This document shows positions 1-6,361 of a stretch of 6,415 nt of DNA, one piece after another (position 1 is the stretch's first letter; each line of letters begins with the position of its first letter). The notes below the pieces were generated by a model. It had not been told where the DNA came from. It made no database searches and saw only the letters and a list, made by a program, of their open reading frames with translations. Source of the DNA: Leucobacter sp. (lineage in GTDB: Bacteria; Actinomycetota; Actinomycetes; Actinomycetales; Microbacteriaceae); NCBI GenBank assembly GCA_017990305.1, contig JAGNOB010000112.1:1-6415 (forward strand). The letters are read 5' to 3'. A program made the position numbers and the translations under genes.

Positions 1-7
1 GGGAAAG

Positions 8-45
8 AGAGGGGGTGGTGGGGCCGAAGCCCCACCACCCCCTCT
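8..45 (-). terminator. Intrinsic terminator after fumC
   Basis: Positions 8-24 and 29-45 are perfect reverse complements: a 17-bp, very GC-rich stem around the 4-nt loop 25-28. Read on the minus strand the loop is UUCG closed by a C-G pair, the classic very stable tetraloop. The stem begins 13 nt after the fumC stop codon. It is followed on the minus strand by CTTTCCC (positions 7-1), a weak U tract. The plus-strand side lacks a U tract, so it probably acts on the minus strand only. It most likely ends the xseA-to-fumC transcript. Confidence 0.85.
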
Positions 46-58
46 GCGAGAGACGAAA

Positions 59-1462
59 CTACTTCGCGACGCCCGGGTGGGTCATCGAGAGCAGGTCGAG
101 GGACTTGTCGAGGTCGGCCTCGGTGACCTCGCCACGCTCCACGTAGCCGAGGTCGATGACGGCCTCGCGCACGGTGATGCCCTCTGCGACCGAGTGCTTG
201 GCGATCTTCGCCGCCGCTTCGTAGCCGATGAGGCGGTTGAGCGGGGTGACTGTCGACGGGCTCATACCCGCGAGCGTCGCCATGCGGTCAATGTTCGCCT
301 CAAGGCCAGCGATCGTCTTGTCTGCGAAGACGCGCGAGACGTTCGAGAGCAAGCGGATCGACTCGAGCAGTGCGGTGCCCATGACTGGGATCATTACGTT
401 GAGCTCGAAGTTGCCGCGTGCGCCGCCCCAGGCGATAGTCGCGTCGTTGCCGATCACGCGAGCGCACACCATGAGCGTCGCCTCGGGAACTACCGGGTTG
501 ACCTTTCCTGGCATGATCGACGAGCCGGGCTGGAGGTCGGGGATGTGGAGCTCACCGAAGCCGGTGTTCGGGCCTGAACCCATCCAGCGAACATCTTCGG
601 CAATCTTCGTCAGCGAGACGGCGATGGTGCGCAGCGCGCCCGAAGCCTCGACGAGCCCGTCGCGGTTCGCCTGTGCCTCAAAGTGGTTGCGTGCCTCGGT
701 GATGGGCAGGCCGCTCGATGCAGCGATCTCAGCAATGACCTTCTCAGGGAACCCGAGCGGGGTGTTGATGCCGGTGCCGACTGCGGTGCCGCCCTGCGGA
801 ACCTCTGCGACGCGGGGGAGTGCTGCGTCGATACGCTCGATACCGTAGCGGATCTGTGCTGCGTAGCCGCCGAACTCCTGGCCGAGGGTCACGGGCGTGG
901 CGTCCATGAGGTGCGTGCGGCCCGGCTTCACTGCGCTCTTCCACAGCTCTGCCTTCTCCTCGAGCGCCTCAGCGAGGTGCGCGAGCGAGGGCTTCAGCTG
1001 CTCGATGAGCGCGCCGGTGACAGCAACGTGCACAGAGGTCGGGAAGACGTCGTTCGACGACTGCGAGGCGTTCACGTGGTCGTTCGGGTGCACGGGAGCA
1101 CCCAGGTGCTTCGTCGCGAGAGCCGAGAGGACCTCGTTCATGTTCATGTTCGACGAGGTGCCCGAGCCGGTCTGGTAGGTGTCGACGGGGAACTGGTCGT
1201 GGTGTGCGCCACCGATGATCTCGTCTGCAGCTGCGACGATCGCCCCTGCGATGTCTGCGTCGAGGATGCCGAGCTCAGCGTTTGCCATTGCCGCTGCGCG
1301 CTTGATGCGAGCGAGCGCGACGATCTGGGTGGCCTCGAGGCCGGTTCCGGAGATCGGGAAGTTCTCGACGGCGCGCTGCGTCTGCGCTGCGTAGAGGGCG
1401 TTCTTGGGAACGCGAACCTCGCCCATCGTGTCGTGCTCGATGCGGTACTCGATTTCAGTCAC
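59..1462 (-). CDS. fumC: Class II fumarate hydratase (fumarase C)
   Basis: Fumarase interconverts fumarate and (S)-malate in the TCA cycle, in the cytoplasm. Class II enzymes are iron-independent homotetramers. The 467-residue product has the usual family length. The active-site segments are visible: [13 protein letters not shown] near residues 98-110, [13 protein letters not shown] near 131-143, [10 protein letters not shown] at 181-190 with the conserved His184, and the superfamily signature [11 protein letters not shown] at 313-323 containing the catalytic-loop serine. The start is GTG, chosen because an AAAGGA ribosome binding site lies 5 nt upstream and the protein then begins [15 protein letters not shown], as expected for the family. 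It follows the carbonic anhydrase gene by 42 nt on the same strand and precedes a strong hairpin, so it is probably the last gene of the operon. An added promoter in the 42-nt gap cannot be excluded, though no convincing one is seen. Confidence 0.97.
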   Translation of the reverse strand: MTEIEYRIEHDTMGEVRVPKNALYAAQTQRAVENFPISGTGLEATQIVALARIKRAAAMANAELGILDADIAGAIVAAADEIIGGAHHDQFPVDTYQTGSGTSSNMNMNEVLSALATKHLGAPVHPNDHVNASQSSNDVFPTSVHVAVTGALIEQLKPSLAHLAEALEEKAELWKSAVKPGRTHLMDATPVTLGQEFGGYAAQIRYGIERIDAALPRVAEVPQGGTAVGTGINTPLGFPEKVIAEIAASSGLPITEARNHFEAQANRDGLVEASGALRTIAVSLTKIAEDVRWMGSGPNTGFGELHIPDLQPGSSIMPGKVNPVVPEATLMVCARVIGNDATIAWGGARGNFELNVMIPVMGTALLESIRLLSNVSRVFADKTIAGLEANIDRMATLAGMSPSTVTPLNRLIGYEAAAKIAKHSVAEGITVREAVIDLGYVERGEVTEADLDKSLDLLSMTHPGVAK

Positions 1463-1467
1463 AATAA

Positions 1468-1473
1468 TCCTTT
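1468..1473 (-). promoter_or_regulatory. Ribosome binding site of fumC
   Basis: The minus strand reads AAAGGA here, 5 nt before the GTG start codon at 1462-1460. It is the clearest Shine-Dalgarno sequence in the housekeeping gene series and supports the non-ATG start of fumC. Confidence 0.7.
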
Positions 1474-1504
1474 GTCTCTTGGTGGATCTTTGAGTGGGGT
1501 AAAG

Positions 1505-2185
1505 CTAGTTCATGGGGGCGAGCTCAAGCTCGACGGGGCCAACGACCGTATACGGAACGGCGCGGCCCTCGGTGAGGCGATACTGGCATCCGACGACCGC
1601 GAGCCGACCGGCATCGACGGCATCGCTGATCGCACGCGAGGTGCGCAGCAGCTCGTTGACGGTCGCGCCGAGGTGAAGCCGGCCGACTGCGTTCGCATCC
1701 ACCTTTGTTGGGTCGACGTAGGGGGTGTCCGTGCGGCCCTGCAGCCACAGCTGTTGCACGGACGGTTGGATCGGGGCCAGCGTGTTCTTCACTGAGTTCG
1801 TCGTGTCCGATGGCTCCCGACCCGACTGGTCGATTGCCGCGGCAACCGCGCCGCAGGAGTCGTGCGCGAGCACCACGATAAGGGACGCCCCAAGCTCGGT
1901 CACGGCGTACTCCATCGATGCAGTGATCGATTCGGCGACGACGTGGCCCATGTTGCGGGCGATGAACAGGTCGCCGAGACCGCAGTCAAAAATGATTTCG
2001 GCTGCAAGTCGTGAATCTGAGCAGCCAAACAGGGCGACGTCAGGCGTCTGTTGGTTGACGAGCTCGCTGCGGCGCTCAACGTTCTGGTTCGGGTGCGCTG
2101 ATCCGCCAGTCACAAAGCGTTCGTTGCCGGCGATGAGGGTGTCCCAGGCCTGCTGCGGGGTGACACGGGGCGAATCGTCGCTCAT
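1505..2185 (-). CDS. Beta-class carbonic anhydrase
   Basis: This enzyme hydrates CO2 to bicarbonate using zinc, in the cytoplasm. The 226-residue product carries the beta-class signatures: CSDSR at 55-59 supplies Cys55 plus the Asp57/Arg59 dyad, and HDSCG at 108-112 supplies His108 and Cys111, giving the Cys-His-Cys zinc site. The segment DLFIARNMGHVV at 72-83 matches the conserved strand after the first ligand. No signal peptide or membrane segment is seen. The ATG overlaps the stop of the upstream DUF4245-type gene as ATGA, and a GAGG-like ribosome binding site lies inside that gene's 3' end, so translation is probably coupled. Bicarbonate supply for carboxylases would fit a neighbour such as fumarase, but that link is inference. 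The family is certain; a specific gene symbol is not. Confidence 0.95.
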   Translation of the reverse strand: MSDDSPRVTPQQAWDTLIAGNERFVTGGSAHPNQNVERRSELVNQQTPDVALFGCSDSRLAAEIIFDCGLGDLFIARNMGHVVAESITASMEYAVTELGASLIVVLAHDSCGAVAAAIDQSGREPSDTTNSVKNTLAPIQPSVQQLWLQGRTDTPYVDPTKVDANAVGRLHLGATVNELLRTSRAISDAVDAGRLAVVGCQYRLTEGRAVPYTVVGPVELELAPMN

Positions 2186-2898
2186 GCGGCGCCCTCGCCT
2201 TCGTCTGCCGCGCCATTCTCTGCCGCGCTACTGTCTGCCGAGCCGACTGCGTGGAAATCGGCGAGCGACTCACCCACCTGGGTTGCAAGGACGCGAATGG
2301 TTGCTTCGTCATCGGTGCCGTAAACGAGCACCGAGTTCGTTCCGACGACTCCCTCGAGCCCGAAGCGCATGTTCACTTCGTTTGCCTTGCGGTCCTGGTG
2401 GTCGTAGACCGTCCAGTCGATCCCGCCGAGCTGATCGTTGCCGGTGGGGTCTTGCCCTTCGAGCTTGCCCGCGATCCACTTCGCAGGGACCGGCGCACCG
2501 TCGGCGGTGTACGCCTGCACCACTGAGGCGAATGCTTCGTTCTCGGTTGTGTACAGGATCTGCCAGAACGTCACGCCGCTGTCCACGGTAAGCGACGCTT
2601 GCTTGGCCTTCCAGGTGTCAGGAACGTCGGGCACCGCGAGTGAATAGTCAGCGCCGGCAGTCTCTGCAGCCTTCGCGACGTCAACCGAGCGGTCTTCGAA
2701 GTCGCCGACACCGCGGGGCACCATGAGGTAGATCACAAAGACGAGCCCGACTGTGACGAGGAGCGAGAAGACCAGGTTGTTCACGGTCTTGCGCGACTTG
2801 TACAGCCGCGTTCCCTCGGCCTTGCGCGCCGCGGTCTCTGCCGCAGTCTCGGGGCGGCCGAGCTCGGCAACGATGTTCGGACGTTTCTGCTTCGCCAT
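2182..2898 (-). CDS. DUF4245-type single-pass membrane protein
   Basis: The product is 238 residues and its function is unknown. A charged cytoplasmic N-terminus of about 40 residues (many Lys, Arg and Glu, ending KSRKTVN) precedes one hydrophobic segment at about 41-60 (NLVFSLLVTVGLVFVIYLMV). An outer domain of about 150 residues follows, with YSLAVPDVPDTWKAKQA near 85-101, GVTFWQILYTT near 108-118 and IDWTVYDHQD near 159-168. The last 20 residues are a low-complexity Ala/Glu/Asp/Ser tail. This layout and these motifs fit the actinobacterial DUF4245 family, recalled from memory and not searched. By the positive-inside rule the C-terminal domain should face outward. The ATG lies 2 nt after the xseB stop, and the stop overlaps the carbonic anhydrase start, so the gene is firmly inside the operon. 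A possible GAAGAG ribosome binding site sits in the final xseB codons. Confidence 0.88.
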   Translation of the reverse strand: MAKQKRPNIVAELGRPETAAETAARKAEGTRLYKSRKTVNNLVFSLLVTVGLVFVIYLMVPRGVGDFEDRSVDVAKAAETAGADYSLAVPDVPDTWKAKQASLTVDSGVTFWQILYTTENEAFASVVQAYTADGAPVPAKWIAGKLEGQDPTGNDQLGGIDWTVYDHQDRKANEVNMRFGLEGVVGTNSVLVYGTDDEATIRVLATQVGESLADFHAVGSADSSAAENGAADEGEGAA

Positions 2899-2900
2899 AG

Positions 2901-3167
2901 TTAGAACTCTTCGCCATTCTCGGGCTGGGTTGCGGAGGCCGTGCCTCCGGAGGCGGCGCCGCCCTGGCGCGCGTCTTCAAGTCGTTTCCGTGCACCGATG
3001 AGCCACTCTTCGCAGCGAGTTGCGAGGGCTTCGCCGCGCTCCCATAGCTGGAGTGATTCCTCGAGCGTGGCGCCGCCCTGTTCCAGGCGGCTCACCACCT
3101 GGATAAGCTCATCGCGGGCCTGCTCATAGCTCAGCGCAGCGACGTCTGCTTCGATCGGGGCAGTCAT
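2901..3167 (-). CDS. xseB: Exonuclease VII small subunit
   Basis: XseB joins the large subunit XseA to form exonuclease VII, which degrades single-stranded DNA from both ends into oligonucleotides and acts in DNA repair. The 88-residue product is near the usual small-subunit length. It has the family helical hairpin: [20 protein letters not shown] at 12-31, then [16 protein letters not shown] at 33-48 and a helix with [15 protein letters not shown] at 52-66. The tail after residue 68 is a flexible Gly/Ala/Ser/Thr-rich extension ending NGEEF. It starts 17 nt after the xseA stop, the usual paired arrangement, with only a weak CAGG-like ribosome binding site. The membrane protein gene follows 2 nt after its stop. 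Confidence 0.94.
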   Translation of the reverse strand: MTAPIEADVAALSYEQARDELIQVVSRLEQGGATLEESLQLWERGEALATRCEEWLIGARKRLEDARQGGAASGGTASATQPENGEEF

Positions 3168-3184
3168 GCCTGCCAGTCTAGCCG

Positions 3185-4402
3185 CTACGCCTCTGAACCC
3201 GTCGAGGTCGCGCCGATGCGGCCGCCGACGACGCTCACGCGTAGTTCGGTGCCGGAGGGGGCGTCGGCCGGGTCACGAAGCACTTCACCCGTCGGGAGCT
3301 GCACGATCGCGTAACCGCGCTCAAGCGTCGCCTTGGGGGAGAGCGCGCGGAGGTGTGCGCGGGTCTCGGCGAGGGCGCTCGCGCGATCCACAATCGCTCG
3401 GTCGGCGAGCTCGGCACCGCGCGCAACCCAGCGCACGAGCTCCTCGGCGCGCTCGTCGACCAGGCGGTCGGGATTCGCGAGCACGGGCCGCTGCCGCAGC
3501 TGGGAGATACGGTCTGCCTCGTACGCGAAGAGCTGCGTCACTCGGCTCGACATGCGGCTGCGCGCCTGGTCGATGCCCGCGAGCTCTTCGCCGACGTCGG
3601 GAACGACGCGCTTCGCCGCGTCGGTCGGGGTGGAGGCGCGCAGATCGGCGACCTCGTCGAGCAGCGGGCGATCCGCCTCGTGCCCGATCGCGCTCACGAG
3701 CGGAGTTTGCGCCTCGGCCGCCGCACGCACGACGGCCTCGTCGGAGAAGGGGAGCAGGTTCTGGAAGTCGCCGCCGCCGCGCGCGACGATGATGACGTCG
3801 ACCTCGGGATCCGCGTCGAGCGCGCGAATGCCAGCGGTCACCTCGCTCGCGGCCCGGTCGCCCTGCACTGCTGCGTAGTGGATCTTGAACTGCACGCCCG
3901 GCCAGCGTAGCGTCGCATTGCGCACGACATCCTTCTCGGCGTCGGAGTCGCGGCCCGTGACGAGCCCGATCTTGCCGGGGAGGAAGGGGAGCGGGCGCTT
4001 GCGCTCGGTGGCGAACAACCCTTCAGTCTGCAGCTGGCGCCGCAGCCGCTCGAGCCGCTCGAGGAGCTCGCCGAGGCCGACGTGCGAGAGGTCGAAGACC
4101 TGCATGGTGAGCGAGCCACCCTTGACCCAGAAGTTCGGCTTGACGAGCGCGATGACGCGGTCGCCCTGCTTGAACTCGGCGGTGAGGCGCTGCGCGACCG
4201 AGCGCCAGACGGTGAAGCTCACTGTCGCATCCTGCGTGAGGTCGCGGAGCTTGCCGTAGACGTGGCCGCCGCGCACCTGCCACTGGGTGACCTCGCCCTC
4301 GACCCAGACCTGTCCGAGCTTGTCGATCCACCCGGCGACCTTCTCGCTCATGAGGGCGACCGGCCACGGGGCATCTCGGGTTGCTGGAGCGTCTGTTGCC
4401 AT
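3185..4402 (-). CDS. xseA: Exonuclease VII large subunit
   Basis: XseA is the catalytic subunit of exonuclease VII. With the ATG at 4402 it has 405 residues, a normal actinobacterial length. An N-terminal OB-fold region (about 18-108, [20 protein letters not shown]) binds single-stranded DNA. The nuclease core follows: GRDSDAEKD at 150-158, [16 protein letters not shown] at 204-219, and [20 protein letters not shown] at 237-256. Asp158, Arg208, His241 and Asp244 line up with residues reported as catalytic in E. coli XseA. The helical region about 265-355 precedes the conserved [13 protein letters not shown] at 354-366. A longer reading from GTG at 4444 adds [14 protein letters not shown], which looks like translated upstream DNA. 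The 4402 start is preferred because the family resemblance begins there and a -10-like TAGGCT lies 7 nt upstream, suggesting a leaderless transcript. It is probably the first gene of the operon. Confidence 0.95.
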   Translation of the reverse strand: MATDAPATRDAPWPVALMSEKVAGWIDKLGQVWVEGEVTQWQVRGGHVYGKLRDLTQDATVSFTVWRSVAQRLTAEFKQGDRVIALVKPNFWVKGGSLTMQVFDLSHVGLGELLERLERLRRQLQTEGLFATERKRPLPFLPGKIGLVTGRDSDAEKDVVRNATLRWPGVQFKIHYAAVQGDRAASEVTAGIRALDADPEVDVIIVARGGGDFQNLLPFSDEAVVRAAAEAQTPLVSAIGHEADRPLLDEVADLRASTPTDAAKRVVPDVGEELAGIDQARSRMSSRVTQLFAYEADRISQLRQRPVLANPDRLVDERAEELVRWVARGAELADRAIVDRASALAETRAHLRALSPKATLERGYAIVQLPTGEVLRDPADAPSGTELRVSVVGGRIGATSTGSEA

Positions 4403-4409
4403 GCGTTCG

Positions 4410-4415
4410 AGCCTA
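4410..4415 (-). promoter_or_regulatory. Putative -10 element of a leaderless xseA promoter
   Basis: On the minus strand this is TAGGCT, which fits the actinobacterial -10 pattern TANNNT. Its last base is separated from the preferred xseA ATG by 7 nt (CGAACGC), so transcription would begin at or next to the A of the start codon. No good -35 is seen at 16-19 nt, which is common for such promoters. No strong Shine-Dalgarno sequence is present either; AGG within this hexamer is the only candidate. Confidence 0.5.
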
Positions 4416-4495
4416 GTCGGGCGAGCGTAGAACGCGGGAAACACGCGGTATTCTTGGTCACACAGCGCTCAGACTGATTGCACAGCGATGCAGCG

Positions 4496-4501
4496 TAGAC
4501 T
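4496..4501 (+). promoter_or_regulatory. Putative -10 element of a leaderless ispH promoter
   Basis: TAGACT matches TANNNT and ends 7 nt before the ATG at 4509 (spacer TGTGGCC). Initiation at the usual distance would fall on positions 4508-4509, giving a leaderless mRNA. It mirrors the xseA element on the other strand in both sequence (TAGRCT) and spacing. The -35 region is weak: TTGCAC at 4478-4483 is only 12 nt away, too close, and CTGATT at 4474-4479 has 16-nt spacing but a poor match. Confidence 0.5.
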
Positions 4502-4508
4502 TGTGGCC

Positions 4509-5603
4509 ATGACTCAGCAGGCTTCCGTTGTAAATCAGCGCACCATCGGTGCTCCGGTTGTGAGCCTGGCGATGCCGCGTATGCGTCGCCTGGGCGGCAG
4601 GCTGAAAAACCTGCCCGTCGAGGGCGAAAAACGAGTGCTGCTCGCCGCGCCGCGCGGGTACTGCGCCGGGGTGGATCGCGCTGTCGTCGCCGTCGAGAAG
4701 GCGCTCGAGCGCTACGGCGCTCCCGTGTACGTGCGCAAGCAGATCGTGCACAACGTTCACGTCGTGCAGACGCTTGAGAAGATGGGCGCGATCTTTGTCG
4801 AGGAGGTCGAGGAGGTACCCGAGGGCGCCAACGTCGTCTTCTCCGCTCACGGCGTCTCGCCCGCGGTCGTGCAGGAGGCTGCGGATCGCCACCTCCACGC
4901 GATCGACGCGACCTGCCCGCTGGTCACGAAGGTGCACCGCGAGGCCGTGCGCTTCGCGAAGCAAGACATGGAGATCCTGCTCATCGGCCACACAGGCCAC
5001 GAAGAGGTCGAGGGCACGGCGGGCCAGGCCCCCGAGCTCATCACCGTCGTGAACTCGCCCGACGATGTTGATGATCTCGTCGTGAAGGATCCGGATCGCC
5101 TCGTCTGGCTCTCGCAGACCACGCTGTCGGTCGACGAGACGATGGAGACGGTGCGCCGCCTCCGCGAGCGCTTCCCAAACCTGCAGGATCCGCCCTCCGA
5201 CGACATTTGCTACGCGACGCAGAACCGCCAGGTCGCGATCAAGAAGATCGCGCCCGAGGCCGACCTCGTGCTCGTTGTCGGCTCCACGAACTCGTCGAAC
5301 TCGGTGCGCCTCGTTGAGGTTGCGCTCGAGTACGGAGCGAAGGCCGCGTACCTCGTGGACTTTGCCGAAGAGGTCAAGCAGGAGTGGCTGGATGGGGTGA
5401 ATACCATCGGCATCTCGAGCGGCGCCTCGGTGCCCGAGGTGCTCGTGCAGGAACTCCTCGATGACCTCGGTGAGGCCGGCTACTCAGATGTGAATGCGGT
5501 CGTGACCGCCGAAGAGGATCTCGTGTTCTCGCTGCCGAAGGAGCTCCGCCAGGACGCCTCGGGCAAGCGCGATGCGCGCGCCCTCGGCGGGCGGGTTCGG
5601 TAG
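4509..5603 (+). CDS. ispH: 4-hydroxy-3-methylbut-2-enyl diphosphate reductase
   Basis: IspH (also LytB) reduces HMBPP to IPP and DMAPP, the last step of the MEP isoprenoid pathway, using a [4Fe-4S] cluster in the cytoplasm. The 364-residue product shows all three cluster cysteines: Cys52 in [11 protein letters not shown], Cys136 in [11 protein letters not shown] and Cys234 in [11 protein letters not shown]. Substrate and proton-relay residues are also present: VHN with His81, AHGVS with His114, [11 protein letters not shown] with His164 and Glu166, [14 protein letters not shown] and GISSGAS. About 40 residues precede the [11 protein letters not shown] core, a basic extension also familiar from Microbacteriaceae homologues. 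An ATG at 4488 would add seven residues, but a -10-like TAGACT lies within those codons, so 4509 is preferred. A GTG at 4560 is another alternative. No intrinsic terminator is seen after the TAG stop. Confidence 0.96.
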   Translation: MTQQASVVNQRTIGAPVVSLAMPRMRRLGGRLKNLPVEGEKRVLLAAPRGYCAGVDRAVVAVEKALERYGAPVYVRKQIVHNVHVVQTLEKMGAIFVEEVEEVPEGANVVFSAHGVSPAVVQEAADRHLHAIDATCPLVTKVHREAVRFAKQDMEILLIGHTGHEEVEGTAGQAPELITVVNSPDDVDDLVVKDPDRLVWLSQTTLSVDETMETVRRLRERFPNLQDPPSDDICYATQNRQVAIKKIAPEADLVLVVGSTNSSNSVRLVEVALEYGAKAAYLVDFAEEVKQEWLDGVNTIGISSGASVPEVLVQELLDDLGEAGYSDVNAVVTAEEDLVFSLPKELRQDASGKRDARALGGRVR

Positions 5604-5979
5604 CGGCCGCGCGGGGCGTGCCGCCTGAGTCCCACGGGCGGTCCATCCGATGTTGGCGTGCGTCCTCCGCTGACGCGTAGATCTCGCCCCAGGCGAGTAC
5701 CCGAGGCTCTGCCTCGAACTCAGGCGCGCAAATATAGACGAACACCGGAAAGCTGAGCTCCCGCCATAGATCGTCACCGGCGAATCGGTTGGCGAGGACG
5801 ACGGACTCAAGCCCGAGTGGATAGCCAAATTCACTTGCCTCAACTGGCGGGGAACATGCTGCGTGTATCGCGTGACGCCCCTGGCCTAACGTGATGAAAT
5901 CTAGCGTCTCGCACTCATAGACCCCTGCGAAGCGGGAGCTCTCCAAGGAAGAGAGAAAGAATCTCGTGTTCTGGCTCAT
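5374..5979 (-). CDS. Unrecognised small protein, 3' end probably lost
   Basis: I do not recognise this gene. The ATG at 5979 is chosen because AAGGAG lies 8 nt upstream. An in-frame ATG at 6051, overlapping the previous gene's stop as ATGA, would add 24 residues rich in Pro, Arg and His that look non-coding. Residues 1 to about 118 look like a real soluble protein: it begins [20 protein letters not shown], has aromatic and acidic patches ([38 protein letters not shown]) and no membrane segment or signal peptide. From about residue 120 it becomes Arg/Pro/Ala-rich, and from residue 126 it is merely the antisense of ispH; the formal stop at 5374 lies 230 nt inside ispH. I infer that the native C-terminus was removed by a rearrangement near the ispH stop. 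Small size, low GC and position after another small gene suit an accessory or immunity-like protein, but nothing proves a function. Confidence 0.5.
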   Translation of the reverse strand: MSQNTRFFLSSLESSRFAGVYECETLDFITLGQGRHAIHAACSPPVEASEFGYPLGLESVVLANRFAGDDLWRELSFPVFVYICAPEFEAEPRVLAWGEIYASAEDARQHRMDRPWDSGGTPRAAATEPARRGRAHRACPRRPGGAPSAARTRDPLRRSRPHSHLSSRPHRGHRGVPARAPRAPRRRSRCRWYSPHPATPA

Positions 5980-5987
5980 GCTGCGCT

Positions 5988-5993
5988 CTCCTT
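5988..5993 (-). promoter_or_regulatory. Ribosome binding site deciding the 5979 start
   Basis: The minus strand reads AAGGAG, the best Shine-Dalgarno match in the window, 8 nt before the ATG at 5979-5977. It argues for this start over the upstream in-frame ATG at 6051, which has only a weak AAGAG 6 nt before it. Confidence 0.7.
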
Positions 5994-6047
5994 GTCGTTC
6001 TCCGTGGCGCTTGCGTGGTCCTGGCCATACAGGGTGTGTTGAGGGAG

Positions 6048-6361
6048 TCATGGCTGCTCTTTGAGCAACAACGTGTCTAGCCGAATCTGGTTCAGGAACG
6101 AGTACGCATCTTCCCGCAGCCGATCAAGTTGGTTGTTCAGTTCGGGGGCTGCATGGTTCCCCCCATGATCACCAGGTCGTTGAAGCTATTCATCCCAGCA
6201 AACGCGGCAAGGCCGCGCTGGGCGGCTGCTCGGCGTTCGCGATTGGATCCGGCTGTTGATAGGTCACTCCTGACGCGGGAGAAGAACCGTGAGAATTGGA
6301 CGTCGCCGGTTGAACGGAGAAAGACGATCAACGGCTGCAGGCGGTCTTCAGCTGCGTTCAT
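6048..6361 (-). pseudogene. Small unrecognised gene with a frameshift in a C tract
   Basis: The ATG at 6361 follows GGGAG by 5 nt. The frame reads MNAAEDRLQPLIVFLRSTGD and continues through GMNSFNDLVIMGGTMQPPN to a TGA at 6137-6139. One frame over, the sequence continues without interruption as ELNNQLDRLREDAYSF and then LNQIRLDTLLLKEQP, ending at TGA 6048-6050. Adding one C to the CCCCC run (plus-strand GGGGG, 6144-6148) joins the halves into a coherent protein of about 104 residues, helical at both ends. The GMNSFNDLV motif resembles small orphan proteins I recall under DUF6966; this is a weak, unsearched resemblance. The start overlaps the stop of a gene entering from the right edge, and the restored stop overlaps an ATG of the next gene, both as ATGA. 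The break may be a true mutation or a base-call error in the homopolymer. Confidence 0.65.

Noticed and set aside
1463..1504. Possible hairpin GATCC/GGATT hiding the fumC ribosome binding site
   Set aside because: Only 4-5 pairs with a large loop are possible in the 42-nt gap. That is too weak to propose regulation.
683..1795. Long plus-strand open frame of 370 codons opposite fumC and the carbonic anhydrase gene
   Set aside because: It is rich in Arg, Asp and Val with no recognisable motif, and lies antisense to two well-supported genes. Such frames are common in high-GC DNA with strong third-position bias.
4403..4444. Upstream GTG start at 4444 extending XseA by 14 residues
   Set aside because: The added residues show no family resemblance, no ribosome binding site precedes the GTG, and the extension would cover the -10-like TAGGCT element.
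4458..5000. Minus-strand 180-codon frame opposite the start of ispH
   Set aside because: It runs through the divergent promoter region and the conserved IspH core in reverse. Its composition is that of an antisense shadow, and no start signal supports it.
5603..5610. Palindrome GCGGCCGC just after the ispH stop
   Set aside because: It is a perfect 8-bp palindrome, but it is expected by chance in DNA this GC-rich, has no loop or U tract, and shows no sign of being a recombination site.
5484..5843. Minus-strand 119-codon frame overlapping the 5979 gene in another phase
   Set aside because: I tested whether it could be the missing C-terminus of the 5979 gene after a frameshift. Its tail is also Pro/Arg-rich antisense ispH, with no natural stop near the boundary, so it does not rescue the gene.
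6139..6152. Programmed -1 frameshifting at the CCCCC run
   Set aside because: The heptamer GCCCCCG does not allow full P-site re-pairing, and no clear downstream pseudoknot is seen. A simple one-base loss or sequencing error explains it better.
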